From positions 1-40,604 of the forward strand of contig CANGOF010000013.1 of the NCBI GenBank assembly GCA_947455515.1: DNA of 40,604 nt, in the 5' to 3' direction. The notes beneath the pieces were generated by a model. It was given only the letters and a program-made list of their open reading frames with translations, was not told the DNA's origin and ran no database searches. The DNA is from Flavobacteriia bacterium (GTDB lineage Bacteria; Bacteroidota; Bacteroidia; Flavobacteriales_D; Crocinitomicaceae). Shown here piece after piece: positions 40,011-40,604 of this stretch. The translations under genes were made by a program, and so were the position numbers. Position 1 is the first letter of the stretch; each line of letters begins with the position of its first letter.

Positions 40011-40430
40011 ATGGCAACTAACAGAACATTTACAATGTTAAAACCAGACGCTTTAGAAAGTGGAAATGCTGGTAAAATTATCGACCTTATCTTAAGCAAA
40101 GGTTTTCAAATCAAAGCAATGAAATTTACTGTTTTGACTGAAGCACAAGCGAAAGAATTTTATATTGAGCACGCTGAAAGACCATTCTATGGTGAATTAG
40201 TAGAATACATGACTTCTGGACCAATCATCGCAGCTATCTTAGAAAAAGATAACGCTGTTGCTGATTTCAGAGCGTTAATCGGTGCTACTGACCCAGCGGA
40301 AGCTGCTGAAGGTACTATCCGTAAATTATACGCTGAAAGTAAAGGACGTAACGCTGTTCACGGATCTGATTCTGACGAAAGCGCTGCAAGAGAAGGTGTA
40401 TTCCATTTCGCTGCAAACGAAATTTTCTAA
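40011..40430 (+). CDS. ndk: Nucleoside diphosphate kinase
   Basis: Transfers gamma-phosphate from ATP to NDPs through a phospho-His. 139 residues, normal. [23 protein letters not shown] is the conserved opening with the nucleotide-binding KPDA, and [20 protein letters not shown] holds the active-site His117. Cytoplasmic housekeeping enzyme, with its own -7 box upstream and a hairpin terminator downstream. The codon use is enriched in GCT/GGT and similar, consistent with high expression. Confidence 0.98.
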   Translation: MATNRTFTMLKPDALESGNAGKIIDLILSKGFQIKAMKFTVLTEAQAKEFYIEHAERPFYGELVEYMTSGPIIAAILEKDNAVADFRALIGATDPAEAAEGTIRKLYAESKGRNAVHGSDSDESAAREGVFHFAANEIF

Positions 40431-40455
40431 TTCAGACTTCGAAAATTTTATTTTT

Positions 40456-40490
40456 AAAGAGGCTGTCTCAAAAGGACAGCTTCTTTTTTT
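40456..40490 (+). terminator. Terminator after ndk, possibly also the end of an insertion sequence
   Basis: AAAGAGGCTGTC (40456-40467) pairs with GACAGCTTCTTT (40475-40486), one G-U pair, loop TCAAAAG, then T run. It is the near reverse complement of the hairpin at 20451-20481. GAGGCTGTCTCAAAA also resembles the ends of IS1182-type elements, and a probable transposase starts about 75 nt later. Confidence 0.7.
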
Positions 40491-40563
40491 ACTTAAAAAA
40501 TCAGAATAACATTTTGTTATTTAATTGATAATCAGTATATTTAACCTGTATTATTGATTTTAT

Positions 40564-40604
40564 ATGGCAAAGCGTTTTCCTACATTCAAACCATACAATC
40601 AACA
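40564..40604 (+). CDS. Probable IS1182-type transposase, first 13 codons only (3' end cut by window)
   Basis: ATG at 40564 opens MAKRFPTFKPYNQ and runs off the window. The FKPYNQ start is characteristic of many IS1182-family transposases, whose next residues would be a Gln/Leu/Pro-rich stretch. The call rests on these few residues and on the terminal-repeat-like sequence upstream, so it is tentative. Confidence 0.45.
   Translation, partial: MAKRFPTFKPYNQ

Overview
The window is AT-rich chromosomal DNA from a member of the Bacteroidota, most likely a Flavobacteriales bacterium (Crocinitomicaceae/Fluviicola-like is my best guess). The evidence is a type IX secretion C-terminal sorting domain, promoters with TAnnTTTG -7 boxes, few Shine-Dalgarno sequences, an ECF sigma/anti-sigma pair, DUF5723 and AIM24 family proteins, and a CusA-TolC fusion. 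No rRNA, tRNA, CRISPR array or prophage was seen. The only sign of a mobile element is the first 14 codons of what looks like an IS1182-type transposase at the right edge.

Layout. 1-4.3 kb: the tail of a cbb3 cytochrome oxidase locus (an unusual ccoP, then ccoG, ccoH and a TauE/UreH-like membrane protein). 4.3-8.6 kb: ECF sigma factor with its anti-sigma partner and two outer-membrane proteins. 8.9-14.3 kb: aromatic amino acid catabolism, with tyrosine enzymes (hmgA, hpd) and tryptophan/kynurenine enzymes (3-hydroxyanthranilate dioxygenase, kynurenine monooxygenase, tryptophan dioxygenase) on one strand. 14.4-20.4 kb: heavy-metal efflux (His-rich small protein, RND pump fused to TolC, lipoprotein adaptor). 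20.5-26.9 kb, minus strand: M48 protease with three tandem AIM24 paralogues, a VWA protein, a cysteine-less thioredoxin-like lipid/envelope protein and coaD. 27-30.6 kb, plus strand: thioredoxin, DODA-type dioxygenase, DEAD-box helicase, DCC protein. 30.6-37.6 kb, minus strand: ccoI-type copper ATPase behind hemN, then an outer-membrane protein and a large M48 protease. 37.7-40.6 kb: T9SS cargo, ZIP transporter, ndk and the partial transposase.

How parts fit together. ccoG, ccoH, ccoI and hemN all serve biogenesis of the cbb3 oxidase (copper delivery, haem supply, assembly) although they lie 30 kb apart here. ccoG and the thioredoxin gene at 27092 share a TGTAAC-N4-GTTAC(A) palindrome whose centre lies exactly 36.5 nt upstream of the end of the -7 box, and hemN has a weaker FNR-like TGA-N6-TCA at the same distance. 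This suggests one CRP/FNR-family regulon. A second theme is a family of paired hairpins placed just before start codons (before hpd, kmo, tdo and the DCC gene, with a related one before the efflux adaptor). Their arms show compensatory base changes, so RNA structure seems to be conserved. These two regulatory themes are the most interesting undescribed signals that I found; there is no obvious defence system or gene cluster of unknown chemistry.
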